Assembly (NCBI GenBank): GCA_000787465.1
Contig: JSYX01000575.1
Location: 1 to 22,821 of the forward strand
Reading direction: 5' to 3'
Length of the DNA: 22,821 nucleotides
Source of the DNA: Thermomucor indicae-seudaticae
Lineage: Eukaryota > Mucoromycota > Mucoromycetes > Mucorales > Lichtheimiaceae
The notes below the pieces were generated by a model, which was not told where the DNA came from, did not search any database, and worked only from the letters and a program-made list of their open reading frames with translations. Made by a program: the position numbers and the translations under genes. Shown piece by piece: positions 21,601 through 22,821 of the stretch; position 1 is the first letter of the stretch, and every line of letters starts with the position of its first letter.

Positions 21601-21895
21601 TCCAACTGATCGCAGTAATGACCATAAATGAAAGCGCGAATGTGATAACCCTTTGAAATAAAAAGCTAACCTCCTCCATGATCTTGGGAATCTCTTCAAG
21701 CGCGTCGAGTGTCGTCTGCGCCTGCTCTTCTTCCGTCTTGGGCTTCTCCTCCGGCGTTCCCGGTTCAGGGTTCAACGTCTCCCAACCACTAGGAGCTTGT
21801 GCTTCTTCTACTGCTGTCCTTGTTTCCTCAGTTGGTTCCCTCGATTCTTCTTGTCTCATGGTCGCTTCACTTGATTGAATATCCACGCTTGACAT
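18636..21895 (-). CDS. SART3: SART3-like HAT-repeat splicing factor lacking RRM domains, 18 exons
   Basis: Counterpart of SART3, which binds U6 snRNP and LSm proteins and helps U4/U6 recycling. Exons: 21895-21671, 21605-21479, 21419-21315, 21243-21074, 21004-20954, 20886-20876 (11 nt), 20813-20752, 20689-20544, 20478-20317, 20246-20142, 20077-20044, 19977-19864, 19810-19736, 19662-19586, 19540-19434, 19364-19178, 19105-19043, 18983-18636; phases close, giving 722 residues (human 963). HAT repeats fill about 75-590 (LWLDWINDAKKEAN, IWNPFINFERQV, LWDDYILFL, NRAVRNCPWSGILW, GREIWEEVILRQGRNVEAWL, LDYPERLMDAWIRMEHEVG). Then come a charged coiled coil (EEAEERKKEKE), a KRK-type NLS, an RG-rich stretch (665-686) and a C-terminal SNQDFRAMLLGKK like the LSm-binding tail of SART3. 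The last exon runs unbroken from coiled coil to tail, so the two RRMs of SART3 are absent. Intron 10 is GC-AG. Confidence 0.9.
20078..20141 (-). other. GC-AG intron in the SART3-like gene
   Basis: The donor is CTG/GCAAGT and the acceptor ACTAG. Removing these 64 nt joins HLARIL to ELKNTEKEQVFDIFDRAL in phase 0, continuing the HAT array. The nearby GT donor (AAGTGG) leads to a stop. Confidence 0.7.
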
Positions 21896-22714
21896 ACGAA
21901 ACTTATGCAGAATTCAGGGAAAAGGGATGAACTCGCTTTTCGTGCCCCGCAGGCTGTGTGCGGATTAAAAGTCAGAGCGACAGGATTTCTTCTTGCAATT
22001 GGCATTTGTGGCAGATCTTTTAGCGAATTCTCTTTGATTTGCTATGCGCTACTTGGTCAAAGCATTTGCGGTCATGGAAGAGTGTTTTCGCGTACCGATT
22101 TACAATGCTTTGCGCCTTTAAAATGAGTTTGCTTCACTGTGTGTGTACCTTAAAATATATTGCCGTAGCCTTGGTTTGCTGCGTGCAGCGTGCAGCTTGC
22201 AGCTTGGATCGTATTCTTGAATTCGTGGTCTATGGACTTGAACGCGTTGTCGTGGATCAGTCACGGATCATCCTATTATAAGCGAGCCATAAGCTTCCTC
22301 ACCTCATAGAATTTCTCAACACAGAGATTGTCAATTAGTCAAGAGAAAAGTAGAGAGTAATGAAAAGTTTCGATTATATTTTTACTGCTTTTTCGCACCA
22401 CGGCTACGTGTCGTTGTTTGTATACGGCTTCGTGCCGCGTCGAACTCGCAAAGAATAATGGAGGACGCGAAGTTCCCGACTGGTCCCCAGTGAGCTATTC
22501 AAGAGGGTAGCTTTTCCATAGGAGGCGAAAGGAACCTGCTGTTCTTACCAAGCACCTGGACAGAGTAGACTCATAGATTGACATCACTTGCCACGTTTTT
22601 CACTCCTTTAGTCAGCGCGTTTTCGATAAGGTGACAGCAAGCTTGCGTATTTTTGTATGACGTGCTAATGCATATGAACCAGTCAAAGAGCAAGCGCAAC
22701 CGACCGGGTGCCTT
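21896..22714. other. Mostly non-coding region with the SART3-like 5' flank
   Basis: About 820 bp with no exon I can support. Plus-strand frames of 73-80 codons (21905-22281) overlap each other and show no motif. A 7-mer tandem repeat (GTGCAGC twice, then TTGCAGC) lies at 22183-22203. The stretch 22395-22450 contains short CG-rich inverted pieces (CGGCTTCGTGCCG) but no stable tRNA-like fold that I can see. Confidence 0.4.
22183..22203. repeat. Short 7-bp tandem repeat
   Basis: Three copies of a 7-mer: GTGCAGC, GTGCAGC, TTGCAGC. Too short to have an assigned role; it lies in the non-coding flank. Confidence 0.5.
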
Positions 22715-22795
22715 TCATCGATAGAGAAGTTCCAATCCATCCTTATCACGGGTGTCCATGACAATAATCGAACCAATCGCAGCAGAAGTTTCCTC
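22715..22795 (-). CDS. Possible terminal exon of a gene entering from the right edge
   Basis: After an acceptor-like AATAGTAG, a 26-codon frame ending in TGA reads as plausible protein (EETSAAIGSIIVMDTRD then KDGLELLYR). If real, it is the last exon of a minus-strand gene whose other exons lie beyond 22821. I do not recognise the family. The alternative 65-codon frame in the same stretch (22809-22612) is poorer in composition. Evidence is thin: one acceptor and one short peptide. Confidence 0.25.
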   Translation of the reverse strand, partial: EETSAAIGSIIVMDTRDKDGLELLYR

Positions 22796-22821
22796 CTACT
22801 ATTAAACAAGTTCCCAATATG

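Noticed and set aside
22380..22600. Possible tRNA or structured RNA in a CG-rich stretch
   Set aside because: No acceptor-stem pairing, no GGTTCGANTCC-type T-arm and no A/B box pair could be found on either strand.
1..22821. CRISPR array, prophage, transposon or bacterial operon features
   Set aside because: No direct repeats with spacers, transposase-like frames or terminal repeats seen; genes are intron-rich and eukaryotic.

Overview
The window is nuclear DNA from a filamentous fungus, most likely an early-diverging one (Mucoromycota; Mucorales is my best guess). The evidence is fungal-type gene content (a GT15 mannosyltransferase, an Rch1-type transporter, a Dia2/Pof3-like F-box protein, a Gdb1-type debranching enzyme) in compact genes cut by many introns of about 50-70 nt with GT-AG (twice GC-AG) ends. 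Most single-frame ORFs here are broken exons, so I rebuilt the genes by splicing. For each complete gene the exon phases close and the joined protein reads through its family motifs.

Layout. 1-743 (-): an ASX-homology (DEUBAD-like) protein running off the left edge. 866-1457 (-): a tentative small five-exon gene of unknown family. 1719-2669 (+): peptide methionine sulfoxide reductase A, with two in-frame starts that suggest mitochondrial and cytosolic forms. 2866-4324 (-): TPR/F-box/LRR protein. 4492-5334 (-): Mpv17/Sym1 membrane protein. 5878-7094 (-): ribonucleotide reductase small subunit, with a 14-bp MCB palindrome upstream. 7529-8971 (-): KRE2/MNT1-type Golgi mannosyltransferase. 9663-10966 (-): OTUD6-type deubiquitinase. 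11119-13098 (-): Rch1/SLC10A7-like transporter. 13463-18564 (+): glycogen debranching enzyme, divergent from the transporter over a 364-bp shared promoter. 18636-21895 (-): an 18-exon SART3-like HAT-repeat splicing factor that keeps the C-terminal LSm-binding motif but has no RRM domains. 21896-22821: largely empty apart from a possible last exon of a gene entering from the right.

The genes are mostly housekeeping and do not form an obvious pathway. One grouping may mean something: the RNR small subunit, Mpv17/Sym1 (linked in animals to mitochondrial dNTP supply) and a Dia2/Pof3-like F-box protein (linked in yeasts to the S-phase replisome) follow one another on one strand. I see no mobile element, tRNA, rRNA or CRISPR array, and no clear sign of an undescribed system. 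The most unusual points are the RRM-less SART3-like protein, the density of microexons (11-25 nt in six genes), two GC-AG introns, and an OTU deubiquitinase whose catalytic Asp lies in a 20-nt exon and whose catalytic Cys codon is split by an intron.
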